DNA of 44,759 nucleotides from an uncultured Pelagibacteraceae bacterium. GTDB lineage: Bacteria > Pseudomonadota > Alphaproteobacteria > Pelagibacterales > Pelagibacteraceae. This document shows positions 17,854-25,299 of this stretch, in pieces. The notes beneath the pieces were generated by a model. The model searched no databases. It was not told the DNA's origin and was given only the letters and a program-made list of their open reading frames with translations. The position numbers and the translations under genes are program-made. The stretch lies in contig CACHQZ010000006.1 in NCBI GenBank assembly GCA_902582165.1, positions 1 to 44,759 of the forward strand, read 5' to 3'. The number at the start of each line of letters is the position of its first letter. The stretch's first letter is position 1.

Positions 17854-19143
17854 TTATTTTAATGATTTAAGAGATAAAGTCCCGATTTGCTGAGCAAGTT
17901 CGAATTGTGATATCTTGAAATCTCTATTAGCTTTGGCAAAAGATATTCTGGCATCAAGTAATAAACTTCTGGATTGAATGACTTCAAGTGTTGTTCGAAC
18001 GTTACCGGTATTATATTCAGAAGTTATCCCCTCATTAGCTATTTCAGCAGCTTTTAGTTGGATTTTGGTCGCCTCAAGCACGCTTTTTGATGATTGGTAA
18101 TTTGACCAAATATTTGTAGTCTCAGTTAAAATCTTATTCTGTGTATCTTCTAAAATAAGTTTTGCACGTTGTTTTTTGTAAGATGATTTTTTGATTGAGG
18201 ATATGTTCTCTCCACCTTTAAAAATTGGCCATGTTATAGTTGCTTCAACTGACTCGTCATCTTGCTCATCGATTGTAGAACTAAAATCTTTATTTTCTGT
18301 CTTTGAAAAATTAATTGAAGCAGAAGGTGATAGTCTTGATCTCTCTATATTCAAATCTTTAATAGCGATTTCGTAATTTAAATTAGAAATTAAAATATTA
18401 AAATTTTTTACTTTTGCAATCTGTAAAGCCGCGTCTAATGTTTTAGGTAAGTTCAAAAATATTTTTTCATCTAATACTTCAAATTCTGGTGGTTTCTCAC
18501 CAGTTGATCTCTCGAACTTTGTCTTTGCTGAGAAAAGTTCAGTTTTTGATTTTATAAGTTTAGCATTAGCACCAGCTAATGAAGACTCTGATTGAGCTAA
18601 ATCTGTTAAGGTAATTTCACCCTTTTGTACCCTTGCACTATCCGACTCTACTTGTCTCTCAAAAAGAATAACATTTGAATCATTAAAAATTTTATTTTTA
18701 GATTTAAAAATTAAGTCAAAATATACTTTAGCAGTTTCTAAAATTGTATTTTGTTCAGCTTTTTTAAATTCTAATTTAGATTTCTCATTTTCTAATTCAG
18801 ATTTTTTAAAAGTATTCAATCCCTTAAAACCGGAAAAAATTTTTTGCTCTAAAGATATTGACTTACTTTCAGAGTCAAGATTTGAGTCTTGTAAACTAGA
18901 TCCATTTTGACTTACTTTATTAGAAGATGTAGTACTTTTTTGCTTTCCAGTAATTTTAATGCTAGGTAAAAATTCACTTCGTGAAATATTTTTCTCTTGA
19001 TTTGCTATTTTTAAATTTTGTCTCTCTGCATTTAATTGTAAGTTATTTTTTAAAGCTTTGTTTGTATAAAATTTTAAACTTGTTTCAGCGAACAAGTGAG
19101 AGAAATGAGTGAAAAATAAAATAACGATTAATGTTTTTTTCAT
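17854..19143 (-). CDS. tolC: TolC-family outer-membrane efflux protein
   Basis: A 429-residue protein with a signal peptide (MKKTLIVILFFTHFSHLFAE, cleavage after FAE or FA) and two repeats of the outer-membrane efflux fold, rich in long coiled-coil helices such as LNAERQNLKIANQEKNIS and VLEATKIQLKAAEIANEG. TolC forms the trimeric exit duct of type I secretion and RND/MFS efflux systems. The C-terminal YNTGNVRTTLEVIQSRSLLLDA stretch is a typical family feature. No inner-membrane pump or adaptor is adjacent, so its partner lies elsewhere. It abuts the broken kinase gene upstream. Confidence 0.9.
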   Translation of the reverse strand: MKKTLIVILFFTHFSHLFAETSLKFYTNKALKNNLQLNAERQNLKIANQEKNISRSEFLPSIKITGKQKSTTSSNKVSQNGSSLQDSNLDSESKSISLEQKIFSGFKGLNTFKKSELENEKSKLEFKKAEQNTILETAKVYFDLIFKSKNKIFNDSNVILFERQVESDSARVQKGEITLTDLAQSESSLAGANAKLIKSKTELFSAKTKFERSTGEKPPEFEVLDEKIFLNLPKTLDAALQIAKVKNFNILISNLNYEIAIKDLNIERSRLSPSASINFSKTENKDFSSTIDEQDDESVEATITWPIFKGGENISSIKKSSYKKQRAKLILEDTQNKILTETTNIWSNYQSSKSVLEATKIQLKAAEIANEGITSEYNTGNVRTTLEVIQSRSLLLDARISFAKANRDFKISQFELAQQIGTLSLKSLK

Positions 19144-20030
19144 TTAATTATACTTTATTGATTTAAGTTTATGACTTTTATCTATTTTAATTATTGAGTA
19201 GGCCTCTTTACCTAAGTTTTTAAGCATATGTTTTGTCAATCTTTCATAGAACATAATGAATCTATTTATTTCCTTATTACTCATAACTTTTTTTCCTTTT
19301 GAAGAAACTCTTAATTTTTTTTCTTGTAACATTCTCCATTTTAAAACATACCTAAAACTTGGAACTTCAAGAAATATTAATTTATTTCTATTTCATTATT
19401 TACTTTAAATCTCCAAATTTTTTTAATATCTTCTACTTTTTCTAATCTATTGATTGGTTTTATCAAATCCTTTTTTTTTTGAGGTTTTACTCCTACACAC
19501 CACCCCTCAAATATCACAACGTCAGGTTTTTTATTAATTATTCTCCATTTCTCTTTTGGTAATCGATCATCGATTGATTTATCAAAAACTGGTATTTTAA
19601 TTTTTTTAAATTTTTCTTTTTTAAGATACTTTATAGCTTTATAAATAAGTTTTGTATCGTGTGTTCCTGGCACACCCCTTGTTAAAAAAAGTGAGCTTAT
19701 TTTGGATGAAATTTTTTTTCTTTCATTATAAGTTTTATAAAAATCATCTATGGAAAAAATTACTGTTTCTAAATTTAATCCTCTTTTTAAAACTATTTTC
19801 AATATTTTCGAAATAGTTGATTTTCCGGAACCTTGGCCACCACTTAGACCGATAATGATAGTTCTTTTTTTATTTAAAAAAATATTTTTAATTTTTTCGC
19901 ATAAGGGAATATAAAAATTATTTAATTGACCCATCTTATCTCTAAAAGGTTCAGATAAAACCTCTTGGGATTTTAAAAATTTAATGTATTCTTTTATTAA
20001 TTTTTGATTATTCAAAAAACTAATACCCAT
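19144..20030 (-). pseudogene. D-glycerate 3-kinase (GLYK type), disrupted by frameshift and probable internal deletion
   Basis: Two pieces in different frames make one kinase. The first (20030 down to a stop at 19377, 217 residues) has the P-loop GLSGGQGSGKST, IFSIDDFY, TRGVPGTHD and VIFEGWCVG. The second reads from about 19392 to 19144 in another frame: NKLIFLEVPSFRYVLKWR, then QEKKLRV, MSNKEINRFI and YERLTKHML, the usual C-terminus. The first piece ends in VNNEIEIN, where family members, as I recall them, have about ten more residues before the LIFL segment. So the lesion looks like a small deletion of a length not divisible by three. The active enzyme would phosphorylate glycerate from glyoxylate/serine metabolism. 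A sequencing error is possible. Confidence 0.82.
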
Positions 20031-20033
20031 TTT

Positions 20034-20399
20034 TTAATTCTTTTTGTCAAGCGGATGATTAAATCCATCATTAACAATGATATCTTTAAGACTAAATGTA
20101 TCTACGCTGTCTACACATCCAAGATTAAATCCTGTCATTTTAGGGTTCGATCTCGGGTTGTGATGGGTATAAACACCACAAACATTGCAAAAAAAATGTT
20201 TAGCAACTTTTGTATGAAATTGATAAATTCTCAATTTTTTTTCACCTTTTATAATTTTAAATTGTTCATTTTTAACCATAGACATAATTGCCCCTCTTCT
20301 CTTACAAAATGAGCAATTACATCTTAGAATTTTATCTAGTTTTTCAGGGACAATTATCTCTGCTTCCACTTCACCGCAATGACATATTAATTTTTTCAT
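20034..20399 (-). CDS. GFA/CENP-V family zinc-binding protein
   Basis: A 121-residue protein with the three cysteine clusters of the glutathione-dependent formaldehyde-activating (GFA) fold: ICHCGEV (residues 4-10), RCNCSFCKRRG, and FFCNVCGVYTHHNPRSNP. The family binds two zincs; the name comes from one activity, and most members, including this one, have no proven reaction. I chose ATG 20399; a TTG two codons upstream is possible. It ends 3 bases before the start of the broken kinase gene, so they were probably co-transcribed. A tandem 11-base repeat lies upstream. Confidence 0.88.
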   Translation of the reverse strand: MKKLICHCGEVEAEIIVPEKLDKILRCNCSFCKRRGAIMSMVKNEQFKIIKGEKKLRIYQFHTKVAKHFFCNVCGVYTHHNPRSNPKMTGFNLGCVDSVDTFSLKDIIVNDGFNHPLDKKN

Positions 20400-20476
20400 A
20401 TTCAATTTTTAATTGAAATTAGAATACCTGTGTTTGTTGATATGCACAATAGTTGAAAAAATACAATAAATGTTCT

Positions 20477-20498
20477 CGTTTTGATTCCGTTTTGATTC
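20477..20498. repeat. Perfect tandem repeat, two copies of an 11-base unit
   Basis: CGTTTTGATTC occurs at 20477-20487 and again, directly abutting, at 20488-20498. It lies in the 127-base gap between the glycosyltransferase stop and the GFA-protein start, about 80 to 100 bases upstream of the latter. The 11-base period is close to one helical turn, so a paired regulator site is possible, but a chance duplication cannot be excluded. Confidence 0.6.
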
Positions 20499-20526
20499 TA
20501 AAAAAGACCATTAATACAACCTATTA

Positions 20527-21396
20527 TTATTTAATAATTTTTATACTTTTTAAATTTTTCTCACTATTTATAAGTTCATTTTTATTTTCTCTTTTAGAAA
20601 CAATAAAAATACAAATAGTGAAAATAGCTAAAATAATATTCAAAAAGTGTGAAAAAGGGCCAAGATAGGTTTCTAAAAAAAATAAAAATATTATTAATAA
20701 AATTGTTCGAAATAAAACAACATATCTAAAGACTGCAATTATTGAAAATGAATGTAATAATAGCTGAAACAAAGACATCTTTGATGGACCAAAATATCTT
20801 AAACCCCTCGTTGACTCCACTTCTTTTAAGTTTGCAACATTTTTTTTTAAAGTACCACTATAGCTACTCCATAAACTAGCTCTGTCAGATAAAATCTCTA
20901 CATCTGTATTTGTCAAACAGCTATAATTTCCAAAATTTATATTTTTTCCAGTAAATAAGAGAGTAATTAATTTATGGACCTTATATAAAAATCGGAAAAA
21001 AAAACCTTCAGATCTTTTTACTCTTTTTGCGACTACCGAATTATTTGGATGTTCATTGATTTTATTAATTAAACTTTTCAATTCTACAGGTCTATCTTCT
21101 CCGTCGCCATCCATTAATATTACATAGTCAAATTTTTCGTTATTTTTTATATGTAAAAGACCAAATGCATTACATCTTGCATGACCTCTGTTTTTTTCCA
21201 TATTTAGAATTTTTATGAATTCAAAGTTTTTTGGCTTGACTAATTTTTCAAAAGTGTTTGTAGAGGCATCATTAATAATTATACTTTTAAAGTCATAATT
21301 CTTAAATTCATTAATATTTTCATCGATTTCTTTTAATAATTTATTCAAAGACTCCCAGTCGTTAAAGACTGGAATAAGAATTATAATTTTTTTCAT
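20527..21396 (-). CDS. Family 2 glycosyltransferase with C-terminal membrane anchor
   Basis: A 289-residue protein with a GT-A catalytic domain: IILIPVFNDWESL at the N-terminus, SIIINDASTN, and the metal/nucleotide-binding VILMDGDGEDRP. Two hydrophobic segments at the C-terminus (about residues 220-275) anchor it to the inner membrane, as in dolichyl- or polyprenyl-phosphate sugar transferases such as DPMS or ArnC. ATG 21396 is chosen over an upstream start because it overlaps the preceding stop in an ATGA. It probably charges a polyprenyl phosphate for use by the adjacent GT39-type protein; the sugar is unknown. Confidence 0.88.
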   Translation of the reverse strand: MKKIIILIPVFNDWESLNKLLKEIDENINEFKNYDFKSIIINDASTNTFEKLVKPKNFEFIKILNMEKNRGHARCNAFGLLHIKNNEKFDYVILMDGDGEDRPVELKSLINKINEHPNNSVVAKRVKRSEGFFFRFLYKVHKLITLLFTGKNINFGNYSCLTNTDVEILSDRASLWSSYSGTLKKNVANLKEVESTRGLRYFGPSKMSLFQLLLHSFSIIAVFRYVVLFRTILLIIFLFFLETYLGPFSHFLNIILAIFTICIFIVSKRENKNELINSEKNLKSIKIIK

Positions 21397-22766
21397 CTTT
21401 TTCCTATCATACAATATCCTACCGGTCTGATTGTTCCATATACTCCTGGACAAATTTTCTTTAAAACTTTTGGATTTCCAGTGTAAACAACTCCTTCATT
21501 ACTTTTAATGCTGTTAGATTGTTCTTGAATATCAATTTTCCATTTTGGTCTAGAGTAAAGATGGTAAGATAAATTTCCTGCATACCATTCGTCTCCCACA
21601 ACATATTTTATACTATTTGAAAAATTGTCATCCCATTTATTTTGAACTAGTCTAGCTATTTCTTTTCCCGGATAATCGGTTCTTTTAGAATCATTTGATA
21701 AAGATATTATTGAGTAAATAATTGGAGACAGTAAAAAGAAAAAAATAAATACCATGTTGAATTTTTTTAATTTATTAAAATTTATATTTTTTTTAAATAA
21801 TAGAATAAAAAATACCCCGGAAAAAAGATAAAAAGGTGTCATCCACATTGTTCTAATTTTCGCACCCATTATGAATGATGTAAGAAAAATTAAAAATATT
21901 GGAATAATAAAAGATGAGAATAAAAATATCACTTTTTCATCTTTGGGCAATCTTATTAATCTAATTTTTTTTAAAAGAAAATAACCCATCATTATAAACG
22001 GGATTATCAAAACAAATTGTTTAATCAAAAAAATCAAAGGGTACACGATATGATCAGTTAAGTGTCCTGTACCTCCTGATCTTTTAATGCCATAGGTGAT
22101 AGTAGAAAAATCATTTTCGTACAACCAGATCAGATGTGGAGAAATTATCAGAATGGTAATTAGTGATGTTAAGATAAAATAAAATACATTTATTTTTTTT
22201 TTCTTATATGTCATATAAATTAAATAAGTCACAACACCAATAACTAAATATATAAATAAATATTTAGATAATAATCCTAGACCAATAACTAGTCCTAAAA
22301 ATATATGGTTTAAAATGGAACTATTCTTAATACAGCGCCATGAGAAAAAAACTGTTAGAGCCCAAAAAGGTAATTGAGATATATTTACGTTAAACTCTGG
22401 AGTTGTAAAGTTATAGAAAAAAATACCCTCAATTAATAAAACGGATAAAAAAGCAAGAGATAAATTTCCTAAAAATTCTTCTGCAAATTTAAAAATTACA
22501 AAAAAAGAGAAACCTACAAAAATTTGACTCAGTAGATAAAAAGACCAATCTTGATTTCCAAATATTTGATAAAAAACTTCGACTGCAAAAGCACTAAATG
22601 GTGGATGTTTATTGAACCCCCACGCTAAATCACTACCCCATGCCAGAGCTTCAATTGTATCTAAAGGTAAATTAATGTTTACCAGTGATGGAATTAGTGT
22701 CCAAATAAACACATGCATGAAAATAAATAGAAAAAAAAATTTATTTACATTTTTATTTTTTATCAT
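21393..22766 (-). CDS. Family 39 (ArnT/PMT-like) membrane glycosyltransferase
   Basis: A 457-residue protein with about 10 to 12 membrane segments and a C-terminal periplasmic domain, the layout of dolichyl-phosphate-mannose protein mannosyltransferase-like (GT39, ArnT) enzymes. The first periplasmic loop has an acidic residue and the HPPF motif (residues 40-60) expected near the catalytic site. Such enzymes transfer a sugar from a polyprenyl phosphate to lipid A, lipids or proteins. The four-base overlap with the downstream GT2 gene marks a two-gene unit; acceptor and sugar are not predictable. Confidence 0.85.
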   Translation of the reverse strand: MIKNKNVNKFFFLFIFMHVFIWTLIPSLVNINLPLDTIEALAWGSDLAWGFNKHPPFSAFAVEVFYQIFGNQDWSFYLLSQIFVGFSFFVIFKFAEEFLGNLSLAFLSVLLIEGIFFYNFTTPEFNVNISQLPFWALTVFFSWRCIKNSSILNHIFLGLVIGLGLLSKYLFIYLVIGVVTYLIYMTYKKKKINVFYFILTSLITILIISPHLIWLYENDFSTITYGIKRSGGTGHLTDHIVYPLIFLIKQFVLIIPFIMMGYFLLKKIRLIRLPKDEKVIFLFSSFIIPIFLIFLTSFIMGAKIRTMWMTPFYLFSGVFFILLFKKNINFNKLKKFNMVFIFFFLLSPIIYSIISLSNDSKRTDYPGKEIARLVQNKWDDNFSNSIKYVVGDEWYAGNLSYHLYSRPKWKIDIQEQSNSIKSNEGVVYTGNPKVLKKICPGVYGTIRPVGYCMIGKR

Positions 22767-22797
22767 AAGTGTAGAAATTATTACAATTTATAAGCTA

Positions 22798-22825
22798 TTG
22801 ACACGACAAAAATCAAATCTATACT
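22798..22825 (+). promoter_or_regulatory. Strong consensus sigma70 promoter of dksA
   Basis: A perfect -35 TTGACA at 22798-22803 and a -10 TATACT at 22820-22825, spaced by 16 bases. This is the best promoter match I found in the window. Transcription would begin around 22832, only about nine bases before the dksA ATG at 22841. No Shine-Dalgarno sequence is visible between them, so the mRNA may be nearly leaderless. Confidence 0.65.
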
Positions 22826-22840
22826 CCCCAAATTCGTAAA

Positions 22841-23266
22841 ATGGTTAAAAAAACTATTAGTAAAAAAAAATATGTTCCAAGCGCAAAAGAAAAGTATATG
22901 TGCTCAAAACATAAAAAATTTTTCACAGATGAATTATTGAATTGGAAAAGAGATATCATAAAAGCTAATAATTTAGGTAATATTTTAAATTCCTCAGATG
23001 ATAATGTGTCCTCAGCAGATATTGTTGATCAAGCTTCTTCATATACTGATAAATCTGTTGAAATGAAAGCTCTAAATAGAAGCCGAAAACTAATCTCAAA
23101 AATCAATGCAGCTTTGCAACGGATAAAGGACGGTACATATGGCTTTTGTGAGGAAACTGGAGAGCCGATAGGTCTTAAAAGACTAATGGCTAGGCCTGTG
23201 GCTACACTTTCAATAGAAGCACAAGAGCGGCATGAAAGAGATGAGAAAATCTTTATTGATGATTAA
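22841..23266 (+). CDS. dksA: DksA-family transcription factor
   Basis: Binds the RNA polymerase secondary channel and, with ppGpp, adjusts rRNA and amino-acid promoters. The 141-residue protein has the coiled-coil region (about residues 20-100), the zinc-finger remnant YGFCEETGEPIG with a single Cys, and the tail LKRLMARPVATLSIEAQERHE, typical of alphaproteobacterial DksA. Losing the other cysteines is common in that lineage. It has a consensus promoter just upstream and ends with a 4-base overlap of the convergent GST-like gene. Confidence 0.93.
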   Translation: MVKKTISKKKYVPSAKEKYMCSKHKKFFTDELLNWKRDIIKANNLGNILNSSDDNVSSADIVDQASSYTDKSVEMKALNRSRKLISKINAALQRIKDGTYGFCEETGEPIGLKRLMARPVATLSIEAQERHERDEKIFIDD

Positions 23267-23889
23267 ACATTTGGGATTACTTCACCTTTTTTTAATAAAT
23301 CATATCCTTTAATAACCGCCTCTCTTTTGGAAATTTCTAAGTACCATCTGCTCAAATTTGAAAATCTTTTCAACCCGATATCATGCCATTCGTGTCTAGC
23401 AATCCAAGGAAATGTTGCAATATCTGCAATTGTATAATTTTCACCAGCTAAGTATTTTGATACTGATAATCTTCTATCGAGTTCTTTATAAATTCTTTCT
23501 GAAATTTCAAAATATCTGTTTTCACCAAACTTACTTTTTCCAGGATTATAATGATGAAATTGATGGTGCTGTCCAAGCATTGGCCCAACATACGCCATCT
23601 GTCCCATTAACCATTGATTAATGATTGAGCGTTCATTCTTATTATAAAATTTTCCACTTTTTTCTGCTAAATAAATTAAAATTGCGCCAGATTCAAAAAG
23701 ACTCTCATTATTATTGTGATCTATAATTACTGGGATTTTATTGAAAGGGCTTAGTTTAGTAAATTCTGGTTTAAATTGTTCATCTTTATTGATATTTACT
23801 TTTGTAACTTTATACTCAAAATCTATCTCCTCTAGCATTATGGAGATTTTCTTACCGTTAGGAGTATTAGCGGTAAGCAATTCGATCAT
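23263..23889 (-). CDS. Glutathione S-transferase-like protein (YfcG/Ure2 type)
   Basis: A 208-residue protein with a thioredoxin-fold N-terminal domain and an all-helical C-terminal domain. The opening IELLTANTPNGKKISIMLEE matches the TPNG motif of YfcG-type enzymes, which act as glutathione-dependent disulfide reductases. LSPFNKIPVI carries the cis-proline. The C-terminal YTIADIATFPW N-capping box is conserved. The start overlaps the ferredoxin-reductase stop by four bases, so it belongs to a three-gene redox operon behind proteorhodopsin. Substrate is unknown. Confidence 0.88.
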   Translation of the reverse strand: MIELLTANTPNGKKISIMLEEIDFEYKVTKVNINKDEQFKPEFTKLSPFNKIPVIIDHNNNESLFESGAILIYLAEKSGKFYNKNERSIINQWLMGQMAYVGPMLGQHHQFHHYNPGKSKFGENRYFEISERIYKELDRRLSVSKYLAGENYTIADIATFPWIARHEWHDIGLKRFSNLSRWYLEISKREAVIKGYDLLKKGEVIPNV

Positions 23890-24899
23890 TTTTTTCCAAG
23901 TCTATCTTGGATTGTTTTAGAAGATGTTGTGAATTCAAACCTATATTTTTCATTAGGTCTTGCTCTTTTAAAACATTCTACTGAGGCAAGTGCTACTTCA
24001 TGAAATCCAGAGAGAATTAACTTTAGTTTTCCTGGATATGAACAAATATCACCAGCAGCAAATATACCTTTTTTATTTGTTTCAAAATTTTCAGGATTTA
24101 CCTCAATTGTTTTTTTATTCATATTTAACCCCCACTCAGCAATAGGACCTAATTTCATTATTAAACCGAAAAATCCGAGTATTACATCAGTAGGAATTTT
24201 TTCGGTTTTTCCATCATCAAATTTTATAGTAATAGATTTTAAATCATTTTCACTTTCTAAAGACTCAATTTGACATGGTGTTTTTATAGATACTTTTCCT
24301 GCTTTTTCTAATTTTTTAATTTCCATTAAAGTATGTTGAGCGCCTCTAAATTCATTTCTTCTGTGTATCAATGTAATTTTTGAAAATTTTGATAATTCAA
24401 GTGCCCAATCTAAAGCTGAGTCACCTCCGCCAAAAATTGAAATTTTTTTATTTTTAAATTTTTCTTTATCCCTTACTGCATAAAATACTGATTTTTCCTC
24501 AAGTTGCTCTGCTTGTTTCAAATGAATTTTTCTAGGTTCAAATGAACCAACACCTCCTGCAATAATAATATTAGGTGCGATAAATTCTTTTTTGTTGTTT
24601 GTTGTTACGATCCAATTTTCGTTATCTTTACGAACTTCATTAACCCTCTCATTTAAAAATAACTGAGTTTTAAAAGGTTTTATTTGTTCTAATAATCTTG
24701 TAGTTAATTGTTCTCCGGTACACTCTGGAACTGCTGGAATATCGTAAATAGGTTTGTCAGGGTAGAGCTCGATACATTGTCCGCCAGCTTTATCAAGATT
24801 ATCAATTACAACAGCTTTAAGACCTTTAATTCCTAGTTGATGCACTCCAAAAAGACCTACAGGCCCAGCACCAATAATTATAGCATCAATTTTTTTCAT
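23886..24899 (-). CDS. Ferredoxin--NADP reductase, type 2 (thioredoxin-reductase-like)
   Basis: A 337-residue flavoprotein with an N-terminal FAD-binding GAGPVGLFGVHQLG motif, an NADPH-binding GGGDSALDWAL motif (about residues 158-168) and the C-terminal FAGDICSYPGKLKLILSGFHEVALAS signature region. It lacks the CxxC pair of true thioredoxin reductases, which points to the type 2 ferredoxin/flavodoxin-NADP reductase family. It would move electrons between NADPH and a 2Fe-2S ferredoxin; the ferredoxin gene directly upstream, overlapping by one base, is the obvious partner. Confidence 0.92.
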   Translation of the reverse strand: MKKIDAIIIGAGPVGLFGVHQLGIKGLKAVVIDNLDKAGGQCIELYPDKPIYDIPAVPECTGEQLTTRLLEQIKPFKTQLFLNERVNEVRKDNENWIVTTNNKKEFIAPNIIIAGGVGSFEPRKIHLKQAEQLEEKSVFYAVRDKEKFKNKKISIFGGGDSALDWALELSKFSKITLIHRRNEFRGAQHTLMEIKKLEKAGKVSIKTPCQIESLESENDLKSITIKFDDGKTEKIPTDVILGFFGLIMKLGPIAEWGLNMNKKTIEVNPENFETNKKGIFAAGDICSYPGKLKLILSGFHEVALASVECFKRARPNEKYRFEFTTSSKTIQDRLGKK

Positions 24900-25219
24900 T
24901 AAGTCTGTTTCTCTGGTGTAGACACTTGTAAGCCATCTAAATCGTCACTAACAATTATTTGACAGCTTAATCTGCTATTTTTTTTTGGTTCAAAAGCCAT
25001 ATCAATCATGTCGACTTCTGCATCTTCAGCTTTTGGAATCTTATCGAACCATTTATCATCTACATAAACGTGGCAAGTTGCACATGCCATGGAGCCTCCA
25101 CAATCCGCATCTATTCCAGGAATTTCATTTTGAATAGCTCCTTCCATCACTGAAAGACCATTTTCAACTTCGATTGTTTTTGAGTTTCCTTTAAAATCTT
25201 TATAAATAATTTTGGACAT
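24899..25219 (-). CDS. 2Fe-2S ferredoxin (adrenodoxin type)
   Basis: A 106-residue electron carrier with the four cluster ligands Cys40, Cys46, Cys49 and Cys86 (C-x5-C-x2-C-x36-C), in DADCGGSMACATCHVYV and RLSCQI. This spacing is that of adrenodoxin/Isc-type ferredoxins and not plant-type ferredoxins. Likely roles are iron-sulfur assembly or monooxygenase electron supply. It lies directly downstream of the proteorhodopsin terminator and is coupled by a one-base overlap to the reductase gene. It has no obvious promoter of its own beyond the terminator region. Confidence 0.94.
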   Translation of the reverse strand: MSKIIYKDFKGNSKTIEVENGLSVMEGAIQNEIPGIDADCGGSMACATCHVYVDDKWFDKIPKAEDAEVDMIDMAFEPKKNSRLSCQIIVSDDLDGLQVSTPEKQT

Positions 25220-25242
25220 TTTGTTAATATAAGTATCTAAAC

Positions 25243-25280
25243 AAAAAGGGCAAGTACGTATAACGTACCCGCCCTTTTTT
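25243..25280 (-). terminator. Intrinsic terminator of the proteorhodopsin gene
   Basis: A two-part stem: AAAAGGGC (25244-25251) pairs with GCCCTTTT (25271-25278), and the inner GTACG (25254-25258) pairs with CGTAC (25264-25268), with a 2/2 internal bulge and a 5-base loop. On the minus strand it follows proteorhodopsin by 20 bases and is followed by a T-rich tail. It is the clearest intrinsic terminator in the window. The ferredoxin start is 24 bases beyond it, so read-through may set ferredoxin levels. Confidence 0.85.
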
Positions 25281-25299
25281 TATGAAGTATTATTATCTA

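Noticed and set aside
20453-20668. A plus-strand ORF of 71 codons opposite the glycosyltransferase 3' end
   Set aside because: It is largely antisense to the membrane anchor of the glycosyltransferase, has low complexity and no start signal; it is a coding shadow.
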